32,405 nucleotides of DNA, taken from contig JAUZOY010000006.1 in the NCBI GenBank assembly GCA_030706235.1, positions 1 through 32,405 on the forward strand, written 5' to 3'. The translations under genes and the position numbers were made by a program. How positions within the stretch are numbered: the stretch's first letter is position 1; each line of letters starts with the position of its first letter. The notes under the pieces are model-generated. The model had not been told where the DNA came from. It was given only the letters and a program-made list of their open reading frames with translations, and ran no database searches. This document shows, one piece after another, positions 1 through 10,688 of the stretch. This DNA comes from Bacteroidota bacterium. GTDB lineage: Bacteria; Bacteroidota; Bacteroidia; Bacteroidales; GWE2-29-8.

Positions 1-378
1 ATACAATGAGTATAGTAGAATTTACTTCGAATATAACTTTCCCAAATAATAAGGTAAAATCTTTACATATGACTGAAAAGGAAGATTTATGCTGAATAAA
101 ACAGATGAACTTTCAAATAAATATTTCGCTGCTATGCAGCTTACTGGAAGGAGTGGGGTAATACTTATTCTATAAATATTATGCTGCTACGCAGCTGAAT
201 ACAGATGATCTTGTATCTGCAGGTATAACGGATAGAATAAAACGAAACAAAATTACAAGATAAATTAGTTGAAAGTTAGTATTATGAAATTAAAAAGGTG
301 CGTAGCACTGATGATATTTATAGAAAAACAAAAGAAATATATTTTATGAGGTACAGAGTACCGGTAATATAAAACAAT

Positions 379-579
379 GTTTCGACCTATACATATACTT
401 ATTACGATAATTCTTCGGATATTTGTAAATCAAAACTGAAACAAATAACAGGACCGGATGTGACAACTGTTTATCAATATAACAACAATCAATATCTGAT
501 AAAATCACAGTTGTATAAGAATGTCAGTGGGACTTTCATATTGATTATAATACTTATTTGTACTATAGTTTGCTCCTAA
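379..579 (+). pseudogene. YD-repeat/RHS-like C-terminal remnant
   Basis: Open frame from 379 reads VSTYTYTYYDNSSDICKSKLKQITGPDVTTVYQYNNNQYLIKSQLYKNVSG..., a YD-repeat-like pattern (YTYYDN...VTTVYQYNNNQYL); no start codon and degenerate sequence upstream. Confidence 0.45.
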
Positions 580-765
580 AGAAAATGTTAAGTAATTAAT
601 ATGCCTTGATAATGAACAACCAAACCCATAATTAAACTGAGAATTATTATAATTTATGTAGTAGGGGTAAGAAAAATATATGCTTGTTCGTTTTTTCTGA
701 ATAAATTAAATCATATTCGCACTTTTCCTGCTATAACGCAAAGATGTTGTCAGTGACGGGGATAG

Positions 766-1364
766 TTAGAATTTTGTTCCAATACTTATGCCAATAAAAT
801 TGTAATGTATTTTGTATTTCATTTCAGGAGGTGGTTCAAAGGGGTTAATAATTCTATTGTATGATGAAATCATATTTTGTAATTTATAAGACAAGTCAGT
901 TGTGATGGAAATTCTGTTTGTTAATTTTATTTGAAGTCCAAATCCACATTTTAATAAAAAACCACCATGTTCTATATCATCATATTGTGTCTTATTTTTT
1001 TGCCGAAGGAGTACCCGATGTTTAATAAACTAAAAGGGCTTAAATATTTATTTGAAAAATTTAATTTGTAATTTATAAATACAGGATATAGAAGTGCTTC
1101 TTGCCATTTATCTATTCCAATTCCAATTCCAAATTGATTATTATGAATTTGTATTCCATTTATTGTTGAAAGATTAATAGAAACTGCATTATTTTTAACA
1201 ATGTATTCATAACCATTGAAAAATAAAGTAGTATAATTCCCAACCCCAAAAGAAGTGCAAAAAGTATTTTGATTGAAGTATTTGATATTATCCTTTGACT
1301 GGCTTATAGCCTGATTTACAAAACAATAAAAAGTAATAAAAGCAAGTAATTTGAATAATTTCAT
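766..1364 (-). pseudogene. Outer-membrane beta-barrel-like protein, frameshifted at an A7 run
   Basis: Track ORF 972..1364 has a signal peptide. One extra A in the A7 run (T7 at 995..1001 on +) restores a frame to TAA at 766..768 reading GKKNKTQYDDIEHGGFLLKCGFGLQIKLTNRISITTDLSYKLQNMISSYNRIINPFEPPPEMKYKIHYNFIGISIGTKF*, ending in Phe as typical for outer-membrane barrels. Confidence 0.6.
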
Positions 1365-1365
1365 T

Positions 1366-1491
1366 TTAATTTAGAATTATTTTATCTGAAATAGAGTTAT
1401 TCCCCAAAAATCCATTAAGAAAATATATTCCTTTGTGAAGATAAGAGATGTAAATATTGTTTTTCGATATATGTTTTTTTACATTGCAATA
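1366..1491 (-). pseudogene. Orphan T9SS type A C-terminal sorting domain tail
   Basis: Minus-strand frame YCNVKKHISKNNIYISYLHKGIYFLNGFLGNNSISDKIILN* has the CTD pattern (IYIS.L.KGIYFL...KIILN) but no upstream ORF. Confidence 0.5.
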
Positions 1492-1785
1492 TTACATAAT
1501 ATTTTCAAAAATTTAATTCCAATTATAATTTTTCAATACTCTAAGAAATTTTTTTATCAAAATAAGAAAAGAATACCCTAAAGCTTGCAGCAGTTGGGTT
1601 ATTCATTTTTAAACCTTGATTCGCATTACAATTTATTATCTACAAAATTTAAAATATTTATTTTTGTACATTCCTATTTTCTATGATTATAAATCAAAAA
1701 GATAATAATTTTGAATAACTTAAACTTTTAAAAATGGACTTGAGAACAGGGCGTAAAATTTATTACTATATCAAAATTTATTAAA

Positions 1786-3753
1786 ATGCAATTACATTTT
1801 AAGGGAAAGAGTTTAAATTTTGTTAAGAACAATGATAATTATCTGCTTTTAATAATAATAATAACTGCAATAATTTTAAGGCTGATAAATCCTTTTAATA
1901 TTCCATATACATACGATGAGTTTAGTGCATTATGCAGAACAAATTTCAGGAGTTTTTCTGAGTTAATAGAAAAGGGCGTAAAGATAGACGGACATCCGGC
2001 AGGAGTTCAGGTCTTTATATATTATTGGACAAAAATATTCGGCTACTCGGAATTGGTTGTTAAAATACCGTTTATAATTGCAGGAATTATTTCTGTCTAT
2101 TTGGTTTATTACATTGGGAAGAAATGGTTTAATGGTACTGTGGGCCTTATTAGTTCATCTTATATTGCTACTATTCAGTATACAGTGATGTACAGTCAGA
2201 TAGCAAGACCATATATATCCGGGTTATTTTTTTCACTGATGATGGTTGTCTTCTGGAATGAAGTTGTTTTTGGAGGAGAAAGAAAAAAATATTTAAAAGC
2301 ATTTCTATATGTAATATTCAGTTCATTGTGCTGTTATAATCACTATTTCAGCCTTTTATTTGCTGCAATAGTATGGATTACCGGTTTGTTTTTCATTACG
2401 AGGGAAAGGATATTACTTTATATAGTTTCAGGCTTATCAATATTTCTTTGCTTTATACCTCATCTGAAAATATTCTTTTATCAATTAAGTGTCGGAGGTG
2501 TAGGAACATGGTTGGGCAAACCTCATAATGAATTTTTAATCCAGTACTTAAAGTTTATTTTTCATTTTTCACCTTATGTATATGTATTAACCATGGGTAT
2601 TATTATATTATCTTTAGTGAATAAAGATAATCTTAAAGGGAAGAAAAAATTTATTTTAATTTCCTTATCATGGTTTTTAATACCCTTAATAACCGGTTTT
2701 ATTTATTCAAGGTATGTAAATCCTGTTCTTCAATTTTCTGTTTTGATTTTCAGTTTTTCTTATTTATTCTTTATTTTTTCTGGATATATTAAAGACTTAT
2801 CTTACGGTTTTAAAACATTAATAGTTTTTCTGATTTTGATTGTAAATATTATGACTCTTGTGTATGAAAGAAAGTATTATGATTTATTTTATAATACTTC
2901 GTATAAAGAAATATTATACGATCATAATAAAATATCAAGAGATTTTAAGAACAAGAGTATTTCTGTATTAAATATAGATAAGTATATATCAGATTATTAT
3001 GTAAATAAATTAAAATTGGATTCAAATTATATTCCTTTAAGCAGGTTTGGATCTAAGCTAAAATTTATTGAATTTCTTTCCAAACAAGAGAAAAATAAAT
3101 ATTTATTTTTTGGAGAAGCAGATTCATATGGTAGTTATCCTGAATTAGTTCCAATTATTCTTGATTATTACCCTTCAATTATGCAGCAAAAAAATTATAC
3201 CGGCTCAACATCCTATTTATTCTCAAAAAGTTATAATAGGGGAAAAGATATTGATTCAATATTTTCATATATGGATTTTGAAAAAGAGAATAGATATTGG
3301 TCCGGCATTGATAAAAATTATTTGGAGGATACTAATGTATTTAAAGGTAAATATTCTTATTACATGAGTAGCTTATTAGAGTGGGGACCCACTTTTACAA
3401 ATGATTTAAATAAGCTGTGTACAAGGAGGAATGACTATATTGATATATCTGTAAATATAAAATCTAATGACAATATTAAGGATATCTTATTAGTATCTTC
3501 CATGGAAAGTAATAAGAAGATTATCGATTGGAGGACAGAAACTTTGGAGACATATATTTCACCAAGAAGTCGCAATAAGTGGGTAAAAGTGTACCTTAGT
3601 GTTAAGTTATCAGATATTTACTTGAATTATCCGAATATAAAAATTAAGATATTTGTATGGAACAGAGGTAAACACAATATTTTGATTGATGATTTTATTG
3701 TAAAAGTAAGAAAGGGGAATCCGATAATTTATGGGAATTTTGATAAATTCTAA
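1786..3753 (+). CDS. GT-C/GT39-family membrane glycosyltransferase with extra C-terminal soluble domain
   Basis: Multiple TM segments, N-terminal acidic DE motif (PYTYDEFSAL) typical of ArnT/PMT-like enzymes; soluble C-terminal ~170 aa. Confidence 0.75.
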   Translation: MQLHFKGKSLNFVKNNDNYLLLIIIITAIILRLINPFNIPYTYDEFSALCRTNFRSFSELIEKGVKIDGHPAGVQVFIYYWTKIFGYSELVVKIPFIIAGIISVYLVYYIGKKWFNGTVGLISSSYIATIQYTVMYSQIARPYISGLFFSLMMVVFWNEVVFGGERKKYLKAFLYVIFSSLCCYNHYFSLLFAAIVWITGLFFITRERILLYIVSGLSIFLCFIPHLKIFFYQLSVGGVGTWLGKPHNEFLIQYLKFIFHFSPYVYVLTMGIIILSLVNKDNLKGKKKFILISLSWFLIPLITGFIYSRYVNPVLQFSVLIFSFSYLFFIFSGYIKDLSYGFKTLIVFLILIVNIMTLVYERKYYDLFYNTSYKEILYDHNKISRDFKNKSISVLNIDKYISDYYVNKLKLDSNYIPLSRFGSKLKFIEFLSKQEKNKYLFFGEADSYGSYPELVPIILDYYPSIMQQKNYTGSTSYLFSKSYNRGKDIDSIFSYMDFEKENRYWSGIDKNYLEDTNVFKGKYSYYMSSLLEWGPTFTNDLNKLCTRRNDYIDISVNIKSNDNIKDILLVSSMESNKKIIDWRTETLETYISPRSRNKWVKVYLSVKLSDIYLNYPNIKIKIFVWNRGKHNILIDDFIVKVRKGNPIIYGNFDKF

Positions 3754-3919
3754 GAATTGTCGGGGTTAAAAATTGTTAATTATTTAAACAGAACATTCTT
3801 AAATAAATTAGTGTGTGTGCTTTAAAGATTTAGTGATTACCATATTTTTAGTAAATAATTTTGTTTGATAAAACAGAACGAGTATTTGTTGCGTTATATT
3901 TAAATAAAAAATTTTAGAT

Positions 3920-6265
3920 TTGAGGAAATATATATTAATAACTTTAACAGGTGTATTACTTAATGTTTTATCAGTAAGCAATACATATGCTCAGGGAATT
4001 GCAATCGGGAAATGGCGTTCTCATATTCCATATATGCGTTCTTTTGCAGTTGTCGGGACTGAAAATATTATTTATACTGCAAATTATTACGGATTGTTCT
4101 ATTATGATCTTTCTGATAATTCTTTGGGTAGACTGGATAAAACAAACGGGCTTTCTGATATAGGTATCAGTACAATAGCATATAATGATTCAAAGAAAAT
4201 ATTGGTTATTGGTTATGAAAATGGGAATATTGATTTATTCAATGGTGAGAAGGTTATAAATATTCACGATATAAAAAGTAAACAAATAAGCGGATCAAAA
4301 AAATCAATTAATAATATTATTTTCAAAAATAACCTTGCTTATCTTGCCTGTGGTTTCGGAATAGTTGTTTTAGATATTGAAAAAAATGAGATTCGAGATA
4401 CCTATTTTATAGGAGACAAAGGAACGTCCATAAATATTCTGTCAGTTTCAGCAGATTCTGAATATTTGTATGCAGGTACTGAAGATGGAATATATTATGC
4501 AGAGATAAATTCCAGTGCAATTTCAGATTATAATTCATGGAAGAGATTTACGGAAATTCCTTTTGAGGGGGTATCTTACAATACTATGGTTTGCTATAAT
4601 AATAAAATATATGCAAACCTTTATTCCAAAACTTATAATTCGGATACTCTATATGAATATGATGGAATTAGTTGGTCAATATTTAAACCATATGATACAA
4701 TACATAAAAAAGTACTGAATATGTCTGTGTCATCCGGTAAATTAATAATAACAAACTATGATGATATAGACGGATTTGATAATAATGAAAATTTAATAGC
4801 TCATTATACTGCCTATATACCTGACTTGGTTATTCCCAAGCAATCATATTATGATAAAAATGGTAATGCATGGGTAGCATCAGAAAAAAAAGGTCTTGTT
4901 AAATTTGATAAACAAGGTTGGTATAAATTTATATATCCTAACGGGCCCGAAATGGAAATTGTAAAAGGAGCAGATGGAAAAAATGGTAATATCTGGATAA
5001 CTTCAGGTGGTTATGATAATAGTGGCAACAATCAATGGGTTCATGATGGATTAGCATGTTTTACTGATGAAATATGGAAAACTTATAATAGCGATAATGT
5101 ACCAGGTCTAAGTTCAATATCAGATATTGTAAATGTTTGTATTTCCCCTTTTGATAATAATATAGTTTATGCAGGTACCTGGAATTATGGAATACTTAAA
5201 TTTGAAAATAATAAACCGGTAAAAGTATATAATAAAGATAACAGTTCTTTGGATTATATAAAAGATTTAAATTGGATTCGTATAGGCGGACTTACATTTG
5301 ATTCTGATAATAATCTCTGGATTTCGAATTCAGGAGTAGAAAACTGCCTTTCAGTACTGAAGTCTGATGGTAGTTGGAAATCATTTAATTTTACTGATAT
5401 TGATGTTGCTGAAAAACCTTATGTCGGAGATTTAATAGTAGATTCATATAATCATAAATGGATGATTCTTGCAAGAGGTCATGGAATAGTGGTTTTTAAT
5501 GATAATAATACTATTGATGATATTTCTGATGATCATTATATTCAACTTACAAATGTTTCAGGTCAAGGAAATTTACCAAGTACAAATGTAACAAGTATAG
5601 CAAAAGATGCAGATGGAGAAATATGGATAGGAACAGATAAGGGTATTGCGGTAATTTATAATCCGGACCAGATATTCAATGGTAAAGTAGCGGATGCACA
5701 GCAAATTATAGTTACAGATCAGTCAGGTTTAGCTCAGCATCTTCTTGAAACGGAGACAATTTCGGTTATAAAAGTTGACGGGGCAAATCAGAAGTGGATT
5801 GGGACTGAATTATCAGGAGTTTATCTGATGTCAGCTGATGGTACAACTCAAATAAATCATTTTACCAAGGAAAATAGTCCACTACCTTCGAATAATATAT
5901 TAAACATTGCAATTAATGATAAAACAGGAGAAGTATTTTTAATAACAGATAATGGAGTAGTATCGTATAAAGGTACTGCTACAGCAGCAAGTGAGAGTAA
6001 TGACGGGCTTGTAGTTTATCCGAATCCGGTTAAAGAAAATTATAATGGAACAATAGCAATTAAAGGGCTTGTTAATAGTGCTGATGTAAAGATTACAGAC
6101 ATGTCAGGGCATGTTGTTTTTGAGACATTAGCAAAAGGAGGACAGGCCATATGGAATGGAAGGAACTTTAATAATGAAAAAGTTAGTACAGGTGTGTATA
6201 TGGTATATATTTCAAATGAGGATGGTTCAGCAACTGCTACAACCAAAATTCTTTTTATAAAATAA
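3920..6265 (+). CDS. porZ: PorZ-like type IX secretion protein (beta-propeller plus CTD), TTG start
   Basis: Signal peptide, IAIGKWRSHIPYMRSFAV N-terminus, repeated propeller motifs (NLWISNSG, EIWIGTDKGIAV), C-terminal VYPNPVKENYNG...GVYMVYIS sorting domain; adjacent to recO. Confidence 0.85.
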   Translation: MRKYILITLTGVLLNVLSVSNTYAQGIAIGKWRSHIPYMRSFAVVGTENIIYTANYYGLFYYDLSDNSLGRLDKTNGLSDIGISTIAYNDSKKILVIGYENGNIDLFNGEKVINIHDIKSKQISGSKKSINNIIFKNNLAYLACGFGIVVLDIEKNEIRDTYFIGDKGTSINILSVSADSEYLYAGTEDGIYYAEINSSAISDYNSWKRFTEIPFEGVSYNTMVCYNNKIYANLYSKTYNSDTLYEYDGISWSIFKPYDTIHKKVLNMSVSSGKLIITNYDDIDGFDNNENLIAHYTAYIPDLVIPKQSYYDKNGNAWVASEKKGLVKFDKQGWYKFIYPNGPEMEIVKGADGKNGNIWITSGGYDNSGNNQWVHDGLACFTDEIWKTYNSDNVPGLSSISDIVNVCISPFDNNIVYAGTWNYGILKFENNKPVKVYNKDNSSLDYIKDLNWIRIGGLTFDSDNNLWISNSGVENCLSVLKSDGSWKSFNFTDIDVAEKPYVGDLIVDSYNHKWMILARGHGIVVFNDNNTIDDISDDHYIQLTNVSGQGNLPSTNVTSIAKDADGEIWIGTDKGIAVIYNPDQIFNGKVADAQQIIVTDQSGLAQHLLETETISVIKVDGANQKWIGTELSGVYLMSADGTTQINHFTKENSPLPSNNILNIAINDKTGEVFLITDNGVVSYKGTATAASESNDGLVVYPNPVKENYNGTIAIKGLVNSADVKITDMSGHVVFETLAKGGQAIWNGRNFNNEKVSTGVYMVYISNEDGSATATTKILFIK

Positions 6266-6266
6266 A

Positions 6267-6986
6267 ATGTATTCAAAAATACGTGGAGTTGTATTAAATA
6301 GTATAAAATATTCGGATAATAAATTAATTACAAATATTTTCACTGAAAATTTTGGAAGTCAGGCTTTTATTTTAAATATATCGAGAAGTAAAAATGCGGT
6401 TTTCAGAACTAATATAATCCAACCGCTTTCTATTTTGGATATTGAAGTTTCATATAAACCAAATAAGGAATTTCAACATATTAAAGATTGTAAACCATTT
6501 TATATTTATAAATCTGTATATTATGATATAATAAAAAGTACAATAGTATTATTTCTAACGGAAGTGCTTTATAAATCAATAAGATCTGAAAATGCAAATG
6601 AGTCTCTTTTTAATTTCCTTTTAAATTTTATGATAGATTTTGACAGTAAAGCAGAAGATTACAATAATTATCATATTTATTTTTTGCTGGAATTAATGAA
6701 GTATATCGGATTTTATCCTTATAATAATTACAGTGAGGAACATTGTTTTTTTGATTTAAAAGAAGGTAATTTTGCATCCTTTCCACCAAATCATAAAAAC
6801 TATTTAGACCCTATTCAAAGTAAAATTATGTCAGATGCGTTAAATTTAGGGATAAAACACCAAATTGTATTATCTCATGATTCTAAAAAGAATTTATTGT
6901 ACAATATTCTTTTGTATTATAAGTTTCATATTATAGGATTTAAAGAAGTAAAATCTCATAAAATACTGGAAGATGTTCTGGCATAA
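6267..6986 (+). CDS. recO: DNA repair protein RecO
   Basis: N-terminal OB-fold pattern MYSKIRGVVLNSIKYSDNKLITNIFTENFGSQAFI; length ~240 aa. Confidence 0.85.
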   Translation: MYSKIRGVVLNSIKYSDNKLITNIFTENFGSQAFILNISRSKNAVFRTNIIQPLSILDIEVSYKPNKEFQHIKDCKPFYIYKSVYYDIIKSTIVLFLTEVLYKSIRSENANESLFNFLLNFMIDFDSKAEDYNNYHIYFLLELMKYIGFYPYNNYSEEHCFFDLKEGNFASFPPNHKNYLDPIQSKIMSDALNLGIKHQIVLSHDSKKNLLYNILLYYKFHIIGFKEVKSHKILEDVLA

Positions 6987-7196
6987 TAAGTTTTAATTGA
7001 TAAAAATCAAAACATCTGGTGAAAAGGGAAATATTATTAATGAAACATAACCTTTTTGATGGAAATACGTTTAAAATACATCTCAGGTTAAGAAGTGAAT
7101 TAAAAGTTCATTTTCTTAAACTTTAAATTACGAAATGAATATTAACTAAAAATCTATAAATATAATAATAAAATTACAATAAATATAAAATAAATA

Positions 7197-8063
7197 ATGA
7201 GACAACTCAAAATAAGTAAATCGATTACAAATCGCGAAACGGCATCTCTTGACAAATATCTTCAGGAGATAGGGAGAGAAGAACTTATTTCTGCTGATGA
7301 AGAGGTAGCATTAGCTCAGAAAATTAAAGCAGGAGACCAAAGAGCTTTGGAAAAACTTACCAAGGCAAATCTGCGTTTTGTTGTTTCAGTTGCTAAACAA
7401 TACCAAAATCAGGGTTTAAGTCTGCCGGATTTGATTAATGAAGGAAATCTTGGTTTAATCAAAGCGGCTAAAAGATTTGATGAAACCAGAGGTTTCAAAT
7501 TTATTTCTTATGCTGTATGGTGGATAAGACAATCAATACTTCAGGCTTTAGCTGAACAATCCAGAATTGTAAGGTTGCCTTTAAATCAGGTTGGTTCATT
7601 AAATAAAATTGCTAAGGAAGCTTCAAAATTAGAACAAAAATTCGAAAGAACACCTTCTGCAACTGAATTGGCTAACGCTTTGGAATTACCTGAAGATAAG
7701 GTGGCTGATACTCTAAGAGTTTCAACCAGACATGTATCTGTGGATGCTCCACTTGTTCAGGGTGAAGAAGGATGCCTGCTTGATGTATTTATTAATTCCG
7801 ATTCGCCTGTTGCAGATACTACTCTGATGGCAGAATCTTTATCTAAAGAAATTCAAAGATCTTTATCTACTTTAACTGAAAAAGAAAGAGATGTCATAAA
7901 TTTCTACTTCGGAATAGGTATGAACCATGGTTTAACTCTTGATGAAATAGGAAATAAATTTGACCTTACCAGAGAAAGAGTAAGACAAATTAAAGAAAAA
8001 GCTATCAGAAGATTAAAACATACTTCAAGAAGTAAATTGCTTAAAGCTTATTTAGGTCAGTAA
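7197..8063 (+). CDS. rpoD: Primary sigma-70 family RNA polymerase sigma factor
   Basis: [92 protein letters not shown]; compact Bacteroidota-type sigma factor. Confidence 0.95.
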   Translation: MRQLKISKSITNRETASLDKYLQEIGREELISADEEVALAQKIKAGDQRALEKLTKANLRFVVSVAKQYQNQGLSLPDLINEGNLGLIKAAKRFDETRGFKFISYAVWWIRQSILQALAEQSRIVRLPLNQVGSLNKIAKEASKLEQKFERTPSATELANALELPEDKVADTLRVSTRHVSVDAPLVQGEEGCLLDVFINSDSPVADTTLMAESLSKEIQRSLSTLTEKERDVINFYFGIGMNHGLTLDEIGNKFDLTRERVRQIKEKAIRRLKHTSRSKLLKAYLGQ

Positions 8064-8102
8064 ATTTAACTTATTTGACTATAATCAAATAATACTATAT
8101 AA

Positions 8103-8141
8103 AAAAATCCCGTATGTTTCTTTTATACATACGGGATTTTT
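8103..8141. terminator. Bidirectional intrinsic terminator
   Basis: AAAAATCCCGTATGT / ACATACGGGATTTTT perfect stem with A/T tracts, between rpoD (+) and the 69-aa ORF (-). Confidence 0.85.
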
Positions 8142-8198
8142 ATTAACAACTTAACTAAATTATAAATTTCAGCTATAGTATTCCCTGATCCTGATTAA

Positions 8199-8408
8199 TT
8201 AAGATATATCAATATTTGACATGGGTTCTATTATTGAATTAATGTTTTGACTCAATAATTTATTATATTGAAGTATAACCTGACTTACTTTAGGAATTCT
8301 TTTTGAAGTAAATTCAATAAGAATTTTTTCTGAATCAGTTTCTAAAAGTTTTATGTTAAAATTGTCATCTTTTTTAGAGATCAACATAGAATACTTTTGC
8401 GCTTCCAT
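8199..8408 (-). CDS. Hypothetical 69-aa protein
   Basis: ORF with its own TAnnTTTG-type element upstream (CAAATATA on +, 8432..8439) and the terminator at 8103..8141 downstream. Confidence 0.55.
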   Translation of the reverse strand: MEAQKYSMLISKKDDNFNIKLLETDSEKILIEFTSKRIPKVSQVILQYNKLLSQNINSIIEPMSNIDIS

Positions 8409-8452
8409 TTGAAAGTAAATTTAAACCGCAACAAATATATTCTACTAAATAT

Positions 8453-8500
8453 AAAAAAAATTCCGTCTTTAAACCTGTTTTTATGTATTTAAAGACGGAA
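8453..8500 (-). terminator. Intrinsic terminator of ppiD-like gene
   Basis: TTCCGTCTTTAAA ... TTTAAAGACGGAA perfect 13-bp stem, followed on the minus strand by a T8 tract. Confidence 0.85.
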
Positions 8501-8524
8501 CAGATAAGTATTAAAACCTATATC

Positions 8525-10648
8525 CTAATAAAAGATACCACGGTTATCTTTAATATCTGATTTCTTTTCAATAGCTTTATAAACTTCATATCCGCCTCTT
8601 TGCTGATACTGATCAAGAAGTTGAAGCTTGTATACAGAGAAATCATTTGTAGCAGGAGCCTTTATCATATTGTCAATGAAATATACGAACACTCCGTTAA
8701 ATCCTTTAGTTGGTTTGGATAATTTATTTGCAGATAATGCAAAAATATTTCCTGCCAGTTCTGGTTCTGGTCCAACTTTAGGAACATTTGGAAAAGCAAA
8801 AGAGAATGATTTTAATGTATCAATAGGTTCATTAACTTTTTGAGCCAAAGCTTCCAGACTCATTGAAGGAGAAATCTGAGCTGTTAGATCCTTTATTAAT
8901 TTTTCGGCTTTCTTTTCTTTTAAAACCAAAGGTTCAATTTCTTTTCTTATTACATCAAGAGGAAGTATTCCTTTCGGTTTAATCTCAGCAAGATATGCAA
9001 CTACAAATTTTCCACTAACGTCAAATACTTTTGATACATCCCCTTTCTTTGCCTGGTAAGCCCATCTCATCAGTTCTCGTGGAGATTCAAGTCCAGGAAT
9101 ATCACAATCGTTTTCTTTAACATTTTCTGCTAATCTTTTATTTTGTTTTTCTTGCTTTACTGTATTTTCAAAGCTTGCAGTATTAGAAGACTTACTAAGA
9201 AATTCCGTAGCTTGAGCATATATTTTCTGGTAAGTTGCATTACTTGGAGCAATTCCAAGAGAAATTACGCCGACTTTAACTTTATTTATAGGTTTGGTTT
9301 TATCTGTTACTTTCAAAATATGGTATCCAAAACCTGTTTCAACAACTGACAATTCACCTATTTTACCTTTAATGCAGGCATCGTTAAAAGCTTTAACCAT
9401 TGACCCATCTGTAAACCATCCAAGATCTCCTGCTTTTTCTTTAGCAGTAGGGTCATCTGACATACCTTTAGCATAAGATTCGAAAACTTGATCCGGAGCT
9501 TTTTTCAATATTGCAAGTACACTGTCAGCAATCTTCTTTGCAGCTTCTTTAGAACGGGTGGTTTTTTGCGGATCTGCTCCCATAGCACCTTTATATGCAA
9601 TTAGGATGTGACTTGCTTTTAAAGAATCAGGTCTTTGCTGCATGTCAAGTAACTTTATCAGTTTGTAAGTACTGTTTTCTATAAATGGTCCATAAATTGT
9701 TCCTGTTTTTGATGCAAACATAATTGAATCAATCAAAGGAGAAAAGAATCCTTTTTTATGAAATAAACTATCTAGTTTTGTGTCAGAATTTGCATTTATA
9801 AAATCTTCATCTTTTTCTGCCTTTTCAAAACCTTCTTTAATTTTATCAATAGATTTTTCAACCTGTGCAATATCTTCAGTAGATGGTTTAACATCAAATG
9901 CTACATATGCTATATCTCGTGTATTTTCATCCTGATAATATTCATATTTGTGATTTTCATAGTATTTTTTTATGTCATCATCATTAAAAGATACGCTTTT
10001 ATCAGGAACAGAGTTGTATCTTTTTAAAATAAATCTTCCATTTGCAAAAGTATTTTTATCTTCATAATCTCTTCTTGCCTGGCTTCTGGTGATATAAATT
10101 CCGTGTCTTATAAGGTTGCTGTATTTCATACCTAATCTGTCAGCTTTTATGGCTTTTTCAATGTTTGACCATTGTTCTCTTACAGCAGGTTCTCTCTGAT
10201 CAAGAGTTTTAAGGAATTGAACAACCTGTTTTGGATCAAAAGTTCCTGTTTTTGGATCTGAAAAAGCTTTAACAACATATGCATGAGGTTCTTTTCCCTG
10301 CACAAGATCAAACAATTCTGCAGAGCTGACAGTTAATCCAAGTTCATCATATTCTTTTTGAAGGATAATATCTCTTACCATCTGACTCCATGCTTGCTGC
10401 CTTAGCTGACAAGTAGTTGCCTGATCTACATTTTCTTCGTGAGTTTGCTTTTTATAATTATCAATCTGTTCATTTACTTTCTGATCGAATTCATGGTATG
10501 ATATTTTCTCACCATTTATTTTAGCTAATTCACCTCGTCCTTTTGAACTTTTTCTCACAAAATCGCCTAAAATAAAAGCTGCAAGTGCAATACCAATTAT
10601 GGCTACTAAAATACCTGATTTTTTTCTTATTTGACCTATTAATGCCAT
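8525..10648 (-). CDS. ppiD: PpiD-like SurA_N/parvulin peptidylprolyl isomerase
   Basis: N-terminal TM anchor (ILVAIIGIALAAFILGDFV), SurA-N region, parvulin motifs (KASHILIAYKG..., AGDLGWFTDGSMVKAFNDA, VETGFGYHILKV). Confidence 0.85.
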   Translation of the reverse strand: MALIGQIRKKSGILVAIIGIALAAFILGDFVRKSSKGRGELAKINGEKISYHEFDQKVNEQIDNYKKQTHEENVDQATTCQLRQQAWSQMVRDIILQKEYDELGLTVSSAELFDLVQGKEPHAYVVKAFSDPKTGTFDPKQVVQFLKTLDQREPAVREQWSNIEKAIKADRLGMKYSNLIRHGIYITRSQARRDYEDKNTFANGRFILKRYNSVPDKSVSFNDDDIKKYYENHKYEYYQDENTRDIAYVAFDVKPSTEDIAQVEKSIDKIKEGFEKAEKDEDFINANSDTKLDSLFHKKGFFSPLIDSIMFASKTGTIYGPFIENSTYKLIKLLDMQQRPDSLKASHILIAYKGAMGADPQKTTRSKEAAKKIADSVLAILKKAPDQVFESYAKGMSDDPTAKEKAGDLGWFTDGSMVKAFNDACIKGKIGELSVVETGFGYHILKVTDKTKPINKVKVGVISLGIAPSNATYQKIYAQATEFLSKSSNTASFENTVKQEKQNKRLAENVKENDCDIPGLESPRELMRWAYQAKKGDVSKVFDVSGKFVVAYLAEIKPKGILPLDVIRKEIEPLVLKEKKAEKLIKDLTAQISPSMSLEALAQKVNEPIDTLKSFSFAFPNVPKVGPEPELAGNIFALSANKLSKPTKGFNGVFVYFIDNMIKAPATNDFSVYKLQLLDQYQQRGGYEVYKAIEKKSDIKDNRGIFY

Positions 10649-10688
10649 TTTTTATAGTTTAACTTAAGATAATGTTTACAATTTTTTG

